A DNA stretch of 64,000 nucleotides, from positions 1-64,000 of the forward strand of contig JBBTET010000007.1 in assembly GCA_038042195.1 (NCBI GenBank), written 5' to 3'. The DNA comes from JACRIM01 sp038042195. Its GTDB lineage: Bacteria; Planctomycetota; Phycisphaerae; UBA1845; UTPLA1. Positions 50,553-57,942 of the stretch are shown piece after piece. The translations under genes were made by a program, and so were the position numbers. The first letter of the stretch is position 1, and each line of letters begins with the position of its first letter. The notes under the pieces were generated by a model. It made no database searches and had not been told where the DNA came from. It saw nothing but the letters and a program-made list of their open reading frames with translations.

Positions 50553-51355
50553 GCTTCTTCCCTTTGATCGGGCATCCCGGTAGGTAGAGTACGCCCGTCC
50601 CCGTCCGTGGGTTCTATCTCTGCGTATCCGTACGGCAAACACTGTTGGCGAATCAGTTTATGATAACTTCGAGTCCGCCATTTGGCAAGGAAACGGGCCT
50701 TTGGCGACTTAGTGGAATCTCACTCGGACTATCGGTTTCGGGCCATGGCGGGCTTAGGATCGAGATGGATATCGGGGTACGGCGTTTCTCCGATAATCGT
50801 CGGGCGGATTGGGGTGGTGATTCTTCTAGTCGTCATTGGGGACTGTGGGAAGCGAATCCGCAGACTGCACGGATTGGGTTGGCGATGTTGAATCGTCGAA
50901 GATCGGCGCGGCAAAAAAAGAGGGGCCGCAAAAGAGTGCAAATGCCCGCAAATGCCCGCAAAATCGTTTGGGATTCGGGGAAGTGAAACCGCAGATTTCG
51001 CAGATTCGCGCAGATTGAGAAATAAACGTCGAAACGTCGAAAAGTCGAAATGCGGAGTGGGCCGAGCGGCGAAGGGACCGATGGAGGAAGGTGATCGCTG
51101 GGCGATGTTGTGTCATGGTTCGTTCCTCGTTGGCGCTTCGGGTAGGTGCATATCCGCGTCGAGATTTCTCCCACACGACTACTAATCTTGCTCAGCGCTT
51201 CAGCGTGGTTGTGAATTGTGATAGGTTGTTGTTAGGTCTGGAGTTGTAACCGCAGATTGCACGGGTTTCGCGGATTTGACTGTGGGGCGATTCGTGATTG
51301 GTCGAATTCGGCGGCTTGAGTAGAACCCGCCCCATGCCCTGAGTTCAATACGAGG
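50553..51355. other. 800-base intergenic stretch containing dispersed repeats
   Basis: No gene is called. Frames such as 50645-50986 (plus) and 50826-51176 (minus) run through repeat sequence and lack SD and domain. It holds the inverted copy of the TTGCGG/CTGCGG repeat (50905-51025) and another copy of the GTAACCGCAGATT block at 51247-51280. Confidence 0.5.
50905..51025 (-). repeat. Dispersed intergenic repeat, minus-strand copy
   Basis: AAAAAAAGAGGGGCCGCAAAA, GCAAATGCCCGCAAATGCCCG and GAAACCGCAGATTTCGCAGA are the complement, in reverse order, of the blocks at 32940-33075, 18 kb away. Neither copy encodes a transposase. Confidence 0.6.
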
Positions 51356-51565
51356 TTAATTCAGCACGAACTCTATCGGAGACGGTGATTTGACCGAGCT
51401 GACACGGAGGATGGAGAAGCCAATGACGTTTCCCTGATCGTCGAGTTTTTCCATGAGACGGTCGTCCGCCGTCTCGCGAAAGTAGCCGGACTTCGACGGG
51501 TCGAACAAGACCTCGAGAAAATCGCCTTCCTGGTCGAGCCAGATGGTTACGGATTTGGGGGCCAT
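51356..51565 (-). CDS. DUF2283-like small protein
   Basis: A 69-residue soluble protein: MAPKSVTIWLDQEGDFLEVL with a FDPSKSGYFRETADDRLMEK middle and a short C-terminal strand (IEFVLN). The pattern (strand, DxxxDxLxV, then DxNG-like GNVIGFSI) is that of the DUF2283 group, which is often encoded next to a small toxin-like protein. Its start overlaps the end of the upstream 104-aa gene by 19 bases, implying coupled translation; together they look like a toxin-antitoxin or regulator pair. Confidence 0.7.
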   Translation of the reverse strand: MAPKSVTIWLDQEGDFLEVLFDPSKSGYFRETADDRLMEKLDDQGNVIGFSILRVSSVKSPSPIEFVLN

Positions 51566-51861
51566 AGAATCACTCCCTGTTTGGGCTTATCGGTCAGATA
51601 GGCGGTGACCACAAATGCGTCGAGTGCGTTACTTTTGACCACCACACAGAGCCATTTGTCGCCGACCCGAGTGCCCAGGTAATAGCGGTAAAGGAGCTCA
51701 GCCTGCGGGTCGCTGATAGATTCTATCACGGTTTGGGGCTTTGACAACGTTTCGGCGATTGCGGAATCGAGTCCGATCATCTCGGGATGCTCATGGATAT
51801 GGCGCAATCGTTCGTCCGTGAGGCGGACCTGACGGCCTTGATAGTCGGTCAGGATTTGCAC
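51547..51861 (-). CDS. Small putative nuclease/toxin-like protein (PBECR/BECR-fold resemblance)
   Basis: A 104-residue protein: MQILTDYQGRQVRLTDERLR, HIHEHPEMIG, a SKPQTVIESISDP segment and the closing strands KWLCVVVKSNALDAFVVTAY and KQGVILWPPN. The order (DERxxHIxxHPE helix, then alternating strands ending in VTAY) resembles BECR-fold (barnase-EndoU-ColicinE5-RelE) phage and toxin families, but this is by eye only and the catalytic residues are not certain. It is first in a two-gene unit with the DUF2283-like protein and lies 77 bases after the restriction-modification gene on the same strand. Confidence 0.55.
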   Translation of the reverse strand: MQILTDYQGRQVRLTDERLRHIHEHPEMIGLDSAIAETLSKPQTVIESISDPQAELLYRYYLGTRVGDKWLCVVVKSNALDAFVVTAYLTDKPKQGVILWPPNP

Positions 51862-51938
51862 GAGTCGATCCTCCAGATCATTGCGTGGCCTCCTCGACGA
51901 TTCGGATTCTATCGAAACTTGCGAGCATCAAGGATTGC

Positions 51939-54900
51939 TTAGGTGGAGCCATTTTTGTATTCACGGTGTGATGCAGTCTTCGGTGATAAGGAGGGCGGGC
52001 CGCCGTAGGACTTTGGCAAGCTGTTGACGATCTTGACGGTTTCGACGCTGACTCGGATGACTTGGCCTACGAGGCGGACGATGTATTCGGGGTCGTCTTC
52101 GCGGTTGGGGTCGCTGGTGATGCCGCTCTTTTTGTCGGTGTAGATTTGGTATTGGTCGATGACCCAGTCGAGGGCGGAGCGGTTGCCGAGGCGGTAGTCG
52201 AAGACTTCCTTGGGGATGCCATCAAGGACGAGGGAGTCGTTGACGATCAGGGATTTCTTATCCTTGGCGAGTTTCATTTTTTCGACGCGGTAGGCGAGGG
52301 GGACGCCGGGGGTTTCGATCCATTTGAGGGGCCATTCCTTCACGGATTCATAGTCGACGTGGAGTTTGGCGAGGGTTTTACCGGCGTCACGAAAGGCGTG
52401 GAAATCGTCCCGCGAAGAGGCAAGCGGGATTCGGGGGAGTTCGCGCTTGAGGCAGTCGGCGAACTTTTCGCGGTAGCCCTTGTGGTGGAGGAGGCCGTAG
52501 ACGTAGTGGAAGATATCCCACTTGGCGATCTTCTTGTCGTTGTAGTGGTCGCAGAAGAGTTGTAGCGCCCAGTCGGTGATGTTTTCGCGGCGGTTGGAGC
52601 CGTCTTCATTGTAAATGTAAAATGGAAAGCATTGGTGACCGTCAAGTGTGGCACACAGATGTAGGTCGGCGATGCCCTTGACTACAAGAGAACTGAATGA
52701 TTCGGATCGATGTGCTATGTCACTTATACAAATCGTTCGGTTTCCGTCTGCCGATTTCTTCGGCGGCTCGATCGCTGGAAAACCATAGACCTCCGCGTTT
52801 AATAGGCGGTCGAAATAGACCCATGTCGTCGTAAAGGGTCTATATGTTGCGGATCTAACAGCGTCCATCGAAAACGCTGCGTAGCGACCCCTCTTAAGAT
52901 CATTTTTTAGGTCGCGGTCCCAAGTGATCAAGTCATACTTGACAAAGTCATCCAGGTTCTCAGTTTGTGGACTCCGTTTCCAACGATCTACTTCAGCGTT
53001 GTAAGCTTCGATAAACCACTTAATTCTTTCGATTAGCGTACTTTGTGAGAAGTCGTAAACGACTGAATCGCGATGCGTTGCGATACCAAGAGAGTAATCT
53101 TTGAATACTGTCTTTGTATTATGAAACGAATCGGCTCGCTCGCTTTTTCCCGCCACTGATACAAGTAAGTCAAACTGCTTGGCGTGAGCCGGGACCATCC
53201 AAGAGTTCCGATTATCGGGTCGAAGCGTTTGCCATTTTACGTTTGTGATGGACGAGTGAGATGCAAGCCAAGATAGTTTTCGGTGTCTGGTTAGCAATTT
53301 GTCCGTTGCCGCGTATCGAAGATCGCATTGTTTTAGTGAAGAGCGTCGAACAGCAATTGTGATTCCAACTCCGACTTGTATTCCAAACACATTAAATTGT
53401 GTACCAGAGAGCGTCGGATTAAGTCGGACATCGCCTTCAAGGTCTATGTGAAAGATTTGTTGAAAGTCACGGGCAAAGTGCATCCGCATCCCGTCGAAAG
53501 CCGTGTTCTCGACAAAAGAGTTGTTTGACACAAAACAGATGATCCCGTCTCGATTTTTTAACCGATCACGAGCCCATCGAAAAAACTTTACATACGGGTC
53601 GTTGAGCTTGCTAACGCTTGTCGCCGCTGAGTCCTTTCCATAGGTAGCGCGTATTCGCTCGTCAATTGTCACGTATTTCCGATTCTTGTTTCGATCATTC
53701 TCGGCGAGTTGACCGACGTTGTACGGCGGGTTGCCGAGGATCACTGTGATAGGGGCTTTTTTCTGTCGTTCCACACGCTGGGTATTAGCTTCAGTCATAA
53801 AACCGAAGTGGCGCTGCTCTGATTCGGCAAGGTCGAGCGAATCCACGAAGCAAAGGCCCTCGAATGGCTCGTACGATCCGGTCTTGTCGAAATAGGCGTG
53901 CTCGATATTCAGGGCTGCGATGTAGTAGGGCAAGAGCATGACTTCGTTGGCAAAGAGCTGCTCCTTGTACACGCGGGACAGGGCGCGTTTGGGGATGCGA
54001 TTGATTAGGTTGACGATGAAGTTGCCTGTTCCCGTGCAGGGATCGAGGATTTGGACGTCCTTGTCGCCGAGCGTCTTGCCGAACTCTTTTTGCAGGACTT
54101 CCTCGACGCTGGCGCACATGAAGTCGACGATTTCCTGCGGGGTATAGACGATGCCGTGGGTGTCGGCCACTTTGACTGAATAGCCCTGAAAGAATCGTTC
54201 GTAGATCACGTTCAGGAAGTGCTGCTTTTCAGAGAAGCCGGTGATGGTTTTGGCGGCGGCCTCGATGGCGAGGTAGAAGCGGTCGAGCTGCTTCAGGTAG
54301 TCGTGACGGTTGAAGGACTTGCTGACGAGGGCGTCGATCACCTTCTCGACTTCGGCCGCGATAACGTTGCGGCGGGTGAAGTCCTGATTGTCGAAGATGG
54401 TGCGGATCAGCCGCTCGGTGAGGAGGTGCTGGACGAGCATTTCGTCGACGGCCTCGCGGCGGAGGTTGGGGTTGAGCGAGCTTTTGCACAACTCGAAGAA
54501 GCCCTCGAAGGCGGCTTTGAAGGGGGCGTTGGATTTGTGCGATTCGGCGATGAGATCGACCAGTCCCTTGGCGAGGTCGGGGACGCGCTGCTTGAACTCT
54601 CCGACGGCCTTTTCGAAGTTGTCGTGGGCCGGTTCGGTGTGTGAGAAGAAGGCGTTTAGGAGGTCGCAGAGGGGCTGGGGTTTGGTGAGGTCGTAGGTGC
54701 CTTCGTGTTTGCCGTTCTGATACAGCCGGGCCTCGCGGGTGTCCTCGAAGATGATGTTGGTGAGGGGGTAGCCTTTGGCAATTTTCTTTTTGATTTCGGC
54801 GGAGAGGTCGTCGGCGGTGTCTTTGGCTTCCCAGTGGCCGCGATCGATGTAGAAGTCGTCGCGGAAGGTTCCGTCGGGTCGGGTGCGGGTGGCGGAGAGG

Positions 54901-55133
54901 GGAAGGGATTCCACCGGGGCGTGCGTGCGAGAAGGGATTCTCGAACGAGGCGTGTCGGTGAGTTCGGGGATAAGGGTCCAGCCGGTTTTGCGGCCGCAGT
55001 GGTCGAGGAGGTTTTGGAATGCGGAGCGGAGGGCGGTTTCGTGTTTGACCTTTTGCCGGGCATACGCGGCGAGGGCGGCGTAGTAATCCTTGATGGGTTT
55101 GGCGGCGGGTTTGATCTCCAACTTTCCGGCCAT
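51939..55133 (-). CDS. One-polypeptide restriction-modification enzyme (type IIG/ISP-like N6-adenine methylase fusion)
   Basis: A 1064-residue enzyme (ATG at 55133; a start at 55196 would add 21 residues). Near the N-terminus, TFRDDFYIDRGHWEAKD (Asp93/94, Glu103-x-Lys105) fits a PD-(D/E)xK nuclease. A long helical connector precedes the methylase: IVYTPQEIVDFM (motif X), ILDPCTGTGNFIVNLI (motif I, about 364), and GNPPYNVGQ (motif IV NPPY, about 468), which marks N6-adenine methylation. The last ~450 residues should be target recognition. No helicase domain is present, so this is not a full type ISP enzyme. The TRD portion is visibly lower in G+C, suggesting module exchange. Confidence 0.85.
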   Translation of the reverse strand: MAGKLEIKPAAKPIKDYYAALAAYARQKVKHETALRSAFQNLLDHCGRKTGWTLIPELTDTPRSRIPSRTHAPVESLPLSATRTRPDGTFRDDFYIDRGHWEAKDTADDLSAEIKKKIAKGYPLTNIIFEDTREARLYQNGKHEGTYDLTKPQPLCDLLNAFFSHTEPAHDNFEKAVGEFKQRVPDLAKGLVDLIAESHKSNAPFKAAFEGFFELCKSSLNPNLRREAVDEMLVQHLLTERLIRTIFDNQDFTRRNVIAAEVEKVIDALVSKSFNRHDYLKQLDRFYLAIEAAAKTITGFSEKQHFLNVIYERFFQGYSVKVADTHGIVYTPQEIVDFMCASVEEVLQKEFGKTLGDKDVQILDPCTGTGNFIVNLINRIPKRALSRVYKEQLFANEVMLLPYYIAALNIEHAYFDKTGSYEPFEGLCFVDSLDLAESEQRHFGFMTEANTQRVERQKKAPITVILGNPPYNVGQLAENDRNKNRKYVTIDERIRATYGKDSAATSVSKLNDPYVKFFRWARDRLKNRDGIICFVSNNSFVENTAFDGMRMHFARDFQQIFHIDLEGDVRLNPTLSGTQFNVFGIQVGVGITIAVRRSSLKQCDLRYAATDKLLTRHRKLSWLASHSSITNVKWQTLRPDNRNSWMVPAHAKQFDLLVSVAGKSERADSFHNTKTVFKDYSLGIATHRDSVVYDFSQSTLIERIKWFIEAYNAEVDRWKRSPQTENLDDFVKYDLITWDRDLKNDLKRGRYAAFSMDAVRSATYRPFTTTWVYFDRLLNAEVYGFPAIEPPKKSADGNRTICISDIAHRSESFSSLVVKGIADLHLCATLDGHQCFPFYIYNEDGSNRRENITDWALQLFCDHYNDKKIAKWDIFHYVYGLLHHKGYREKFADCLKRELPRIPLASSRDDFHAFRDAGKTLAKLHVDYESVKEWPLKWIETPGVPLAYRVEKMKLAKDKKSLIVNDSLVLDGIPKEVFDYRLGNRSALDWVIDQYQIYTDKKSGITSDPNREDDPEYIVRLVGQVIRVSVETVKIVNSLPKSYGGPPSLSPKTASHREYKNGST

Positions 55134-55289
55134 ATGGGTTGGAAGGCTAAAGAGTGTGGGGAGGGTGGTCAAATGGAGAGCGCGCTTGCATGGCATGCAA
55201 GAGGTCGGGGGATGTCGAGAGAGGTGGTGAGGTTCTTTGTGTCACCCGCCAAACGGCAAGCCGTGGGCAGGGGGCGTTTCATTTAGGGT

Positions 55290-55342
55290 GCGTCCTGAAA
55301 CCCCACCGGTTGGAAACCGGTGCCACAGGGGTTTCAGGACGC
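55290..55342. repeat. Palindromic element (REP/MITE-like)
   Basis: Perfect 15-bp terminal inverted repeats GCGTCCTGAAACCCC (55290-55304) and GGGGTTTCAGGACGC (55328-55342) enclose a second palindrome, ACCGGTTGGAAACCGGT. Total length is 53 bases. It sits 8 bases from the stop codon of the B12 radical SAM gene and could also end its transcript. Confidence 0.75.
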
Positions 55343-55350
55343 GCTCTTAA

Positions 55351-56823
55351 TCAAATCGTGCCGGCCACCTGGCGGAAGTGGTAGCCGGTGATGGCCATGG
55401 CCATGGCTTCGCTGAAGGCGCGGGGGTGGGAGACGAGGGCGCGGGTGGTGAACTTCCAGAACTCCATGCGGCCGCGGGTGCGGATGCCGAGGGTCCAGAG
55501 GGATTGGAAGAAGGCGCGCAGGTCGGATTGGGTGAGGCGAACCTTCGGCCCGGATGGGCGGTAGTCGCGCAGGAAGGTCAGCACGCGCTGGTAATACTCG
55601 CGCGGCGTGTAGATGCGCTTGACCAGATCGCGATAGCCTTCGATGAGCGTTTCACGGTCGAGCTTGGGGATGAAGTTCAGCACGGCGTCGAGGTTGTTAC
55701 CGGTGCTGTGGGCGAGGAGGCGGCCTTCTTCGCGCAGGCGGTGGAAGAGGCGCGTTTCGGGGAGGGCGGTGAGCAGGCCGACCATGGCGGTGACGATGCC
55801 GGTCTCTTCGATGAAGCGGCGCTGGCGCTCGAAGATGCTGGGGCCGTCGCTGTCGAAGCCGACGATGAAGCCGCCCATGACTTCGATGCCGGCCTTGTGA
55901 ATCAGGCGCACCGACGCGGCCATGTCGCGCGAGGAGTTCTGCACCTTGGCGCATTCAGTGAGGCTCTCGTGCGAGGGGCTTTCTATACCGACGAAGACCT
56001 TCTTGAAGCCGGCCTGCACCATGAGGTCGAGCAGCTCGGCATCGTCGGCGAGATTCAGCGAGGCCTCGGTGGTGAATGGCAGCGACACCTTGCGATTGCG
56101 CCGCCAGGAGACCAGCTCGCGCAGGAAGGCCTTCACCTTTACCTTGTTGCCGATGAAATTGTCATCCACGATGAAGACCGACTCATCCCATCCGGTGGCG
56201 AGGAGGGCTTCGAGTTCGCCGATCATTTGCTGCGGCGTCTTCACACGGGGGATGCGGCCGTTCATGACGATGATGTCGCAGAATTCGCAGTTGAAGGGGC
56301 AGCCTCGGGAGAATTGCAGCGGCATGGTGACATATTGGCTTTTTTGCAGGAGATCCCAGCGGGGGATCGGCGTATTGGTGACGTCGGGGCGGACGGCACT
56401 ACGGTAGTGCGGCTTCACGTCGCCACGGACCATGTCGGCGGCGACGCCGGCCATGAGGTCTTCGGCTTCGCCGAGGACGAAGTGCTTGATCTCGGGGAAT
56501 CGTTCGTGGCCGGTGGTGAAGAGGGGGCCGCCGGCGATGACGGGTTTATTTCGGGCGATGCATCGGGCGACGATCTGTTTCGCCGAGTCGGCGTGGATGA
56601 TCATTGCGGAGATGAAGACGTAATCGGCCCAGTCGAGGTCGGCGTCGCGCAGGGAGCGGACGTTGAGGTCGACGAGTCGCTGGTTCCAGCTTTTCGGGAG
56701 CATGGCGGCGACGGTGAGGAGGCCGAGCGGTGGGTAGGCGGATTTCTTGGCGACGAAAGGGAGTACGTGGCTGAAGCTCCAGAAGGTGGGCGGGTCGGAA
56801 GGCCAGACGAGCAGGATGTTCAT
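55351..56823 (-). CDS. B12-binding radical SAM protein, HpnP-like (DUF4070)
   Basis: A 490-residue enzyme. Residues 1-140 form a cobalamin-binding Rossmann domain (MNILLVWPSDPPTFWSFSHV, PPLGLLTVAAMLP, VIAGGPLFTTGHERF). The radical SAM core has FSRGCPFNCEFCD with the CxxxCxxC cluster and VDDNFIGNKVKV, TEASLNLADDAELL, VFVGIESPSHESL and GGFIVGFDSDG. The C-terminal ~150 residues are DUF4070-like (LRDYRPSGPKVRL, ALVSHPRAF). This set is shared by hopanoid C-2 methylase HpnP and a larger family of related B12 methylases and unknowns, so a methyl transfer to an unactivated carbon is likely but the substrate is not settled. SD CTGGAGA precedes the ATG. No hpn or shc gene is adjacent. Confidence 0.85.
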   Translation of the reverse strand: MNILLVWPSDPPTFWSFSHVLPFVAKKSAYPPLGLLTVAAMLPKSWNQRLVDLNVRSLRDADLDWADYVFISAMIIHADSAKQIVARCIARNKPVIAGGPLFTTGHERFPEIKHFVLGEAEDLMAGVAADMVRGDVKPHYRSAVRPDVTNTPIPRWDLLQKSQYVTMPLQFSRGCPFNCEFCDIIVMNGRIPRVKTPQQMIGELEALLATGWDESVFIVDDNFIGNKVKVKAFLRELVSWRRNRKVSLPFTTEASLNLADDAELLDLMVQAGFKKVFVGIESPSHESLTECAKVQNSSRDMAASVRLIHKAGIEVMGGFIVGFDSDGPSIFERQRRFIEETGIVTAMVGLLTALPETRLFHRLREEGRLLAHSTGNNLDAVLNFIPKLDRETLIEGYRDLVKRIYTPREYYQRVLTFLRDYRPSGPKVRLTQSDLRAFFQSLWTLGIRTRGRMEFWKFTTRALVSHPRAFSEAMAMAITGYHFRQVAGTI

Positions 56824-56871
56824 GCGGACGATCTCCAGAGTGCAGCCATATTAGGACTGTGTAGTCTTTAG

Positions 56872-56899
56872 ATTGTAGCAGTGGGTGGCGGGGATGCAA
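56872..56899 (-). promoter_or_regulatory. Promoter of the B12 radical SAM gene
   Basis: Read on the minus strand: TTGCAT (56899-56894), 16-base spacer, TACAAT (56877-56872), about 49 bases before the start codon. Both boxes match well. Confidence 0.6.
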
Positions 56900-56953
56900 G
56901 CCATGGTGGCGTAACTGCACGTACCGAGCGGTTTTGGAGTGGTGCGTGTCGTT

Positions 56954-57907
56954 TCAATTCACGTTTGGGGCTGCGTCGGCAGACGGTGATTCCGACTTGC
57001 GATGACTCCGATAGGACTCGCCGACCGGTTCGACGTGTATCAGGACGTCCATGACGCTGGGGTTCGCGCGACGTATGGCGTCCTTTACATCGTGAGCGAT
57101 ATCGTGGGCGGCACGGACCGTCAATTCGGGGTCCACTTCGAGATGCAAGTCAATCAAGAAAGTCATACCGCTCTTTCGACAGAAGACTTTCTCCACGCCG
57201 CGCACCCCAGGGACACTGCGGGCGGCTGTTTGCACATCTTTATCTAGAATTGTCTGTCGTACGTCCATCAGCTCGGCGAGCGGAGCGCGAATCAGCAAGA
57301 TGGCATTCACCATGATCACTCCAGAAGCAAAGAGTGCGGCCCAGTCGTCGGCCGGTTCGTATCCTTTGCCGCCAATCAAAGCGATGGTGATTCCGATTGC
57401 CGCGGCAGTGGAGGTCAGGGCATCGCTTCGATGATGCCACGCATCGAGAAGGACCGCACCGCTCTTGATGTCTTTGGCAACGTGATGCACTTTTCGAAAA
57501 AGCGTCTCCTTGACAACGATCACCCCGATGAGCACCCAAAGCGTGAATGCCGCCGGCAAGTGGTGCGGTTTAAGAATCTCACGAATGGCCTGTATGGCGA
57601 TTCCGATGCTCGCAGTGATGAGCATCAACGCCACGACGACGCCGGCCAGCGATTCTGCTTTTCCACGGCCGTAGGGGTGACGTTCATCGGCCGGCGCGGC
57701 GGCGATACGGAGGCCACTCCAGACGATCATGGAGGAGAGGATGTCCGCCGTGGATTCCACGGCATCGGCGATCAGTGCGTAGGAATTCCCAAGTACGCCA
57801 GCCAGAAGTTTGATCATGGCGAGAGCAACATTGGTCACGACGCCGAGCAGACTGATGTGCTGCCCCCGACGATGTGCATCTTGTGAAAGCGATTCAAAAG
57901 AGTTCAT
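56954..57907 (-). CDS. Cation diffusion facilitator (metal efflux) transporter
   Basis: A 317-residue CDF protein with six spans and a cytoplasmic C-terminal domain. The metal site in TM2/TM5 is seen as IADAVESTADILSSM (Asp ligands) and WHHRSDALTSTAA (HxxxD). DERHPYGRGKAESLAG is the conserved loop after TM2. The C-terminal ~80 residues hold GVRGVEKVFCRKSGMTFLID and DVLIHVEPVG. It exports divalent metals (Zn, Fe, Mn, Co). The ATG at 57907 gives the standard N-terminus; there is no obvious SD. It starts 35 bases after the 12-haem cytochrome gene on the same strand and may be the last gene of that operon. Confidence 0.92.
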   Translation of the reverse strand: MNSFESLSQDAHRRGQHISLLGVVTNVALAMIKLLAGVLGNSYALIADAVESTADILSSMIVWSGLRIAAAPADERHPYGRGKAESLAGVVVALMLITASIGIAIQAIREILKPHHLPAAFTLWVLIGVIVVKETLFRKVHHVAKDIKSGAVLLDAWHHRSDALTSTAAAIGITIALIGGKGYEPADDWAALFASGVIMVNAILLIRAPLAELMDVRQTILDKDVQTAARSVPGVRGVEKVFCRKSGMTFLIDLHLEVDPELTVRAAHDIAHDVKDAIRRANPSVMDVLIHVEPVGESYRSHRKSESPSADAAPNVN

Positions 57908-57942
57908 ATGATGGACTGTAAGCAGAAGGCGGCTGTGCCGCA

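Noticed and set aside
55378..56871. 497-aa plus-strand frame antisense to the B12 radical SAM gene
   Set aside because: No domain or start signal; it mirrors the codon bias of the real minus-strand gene.
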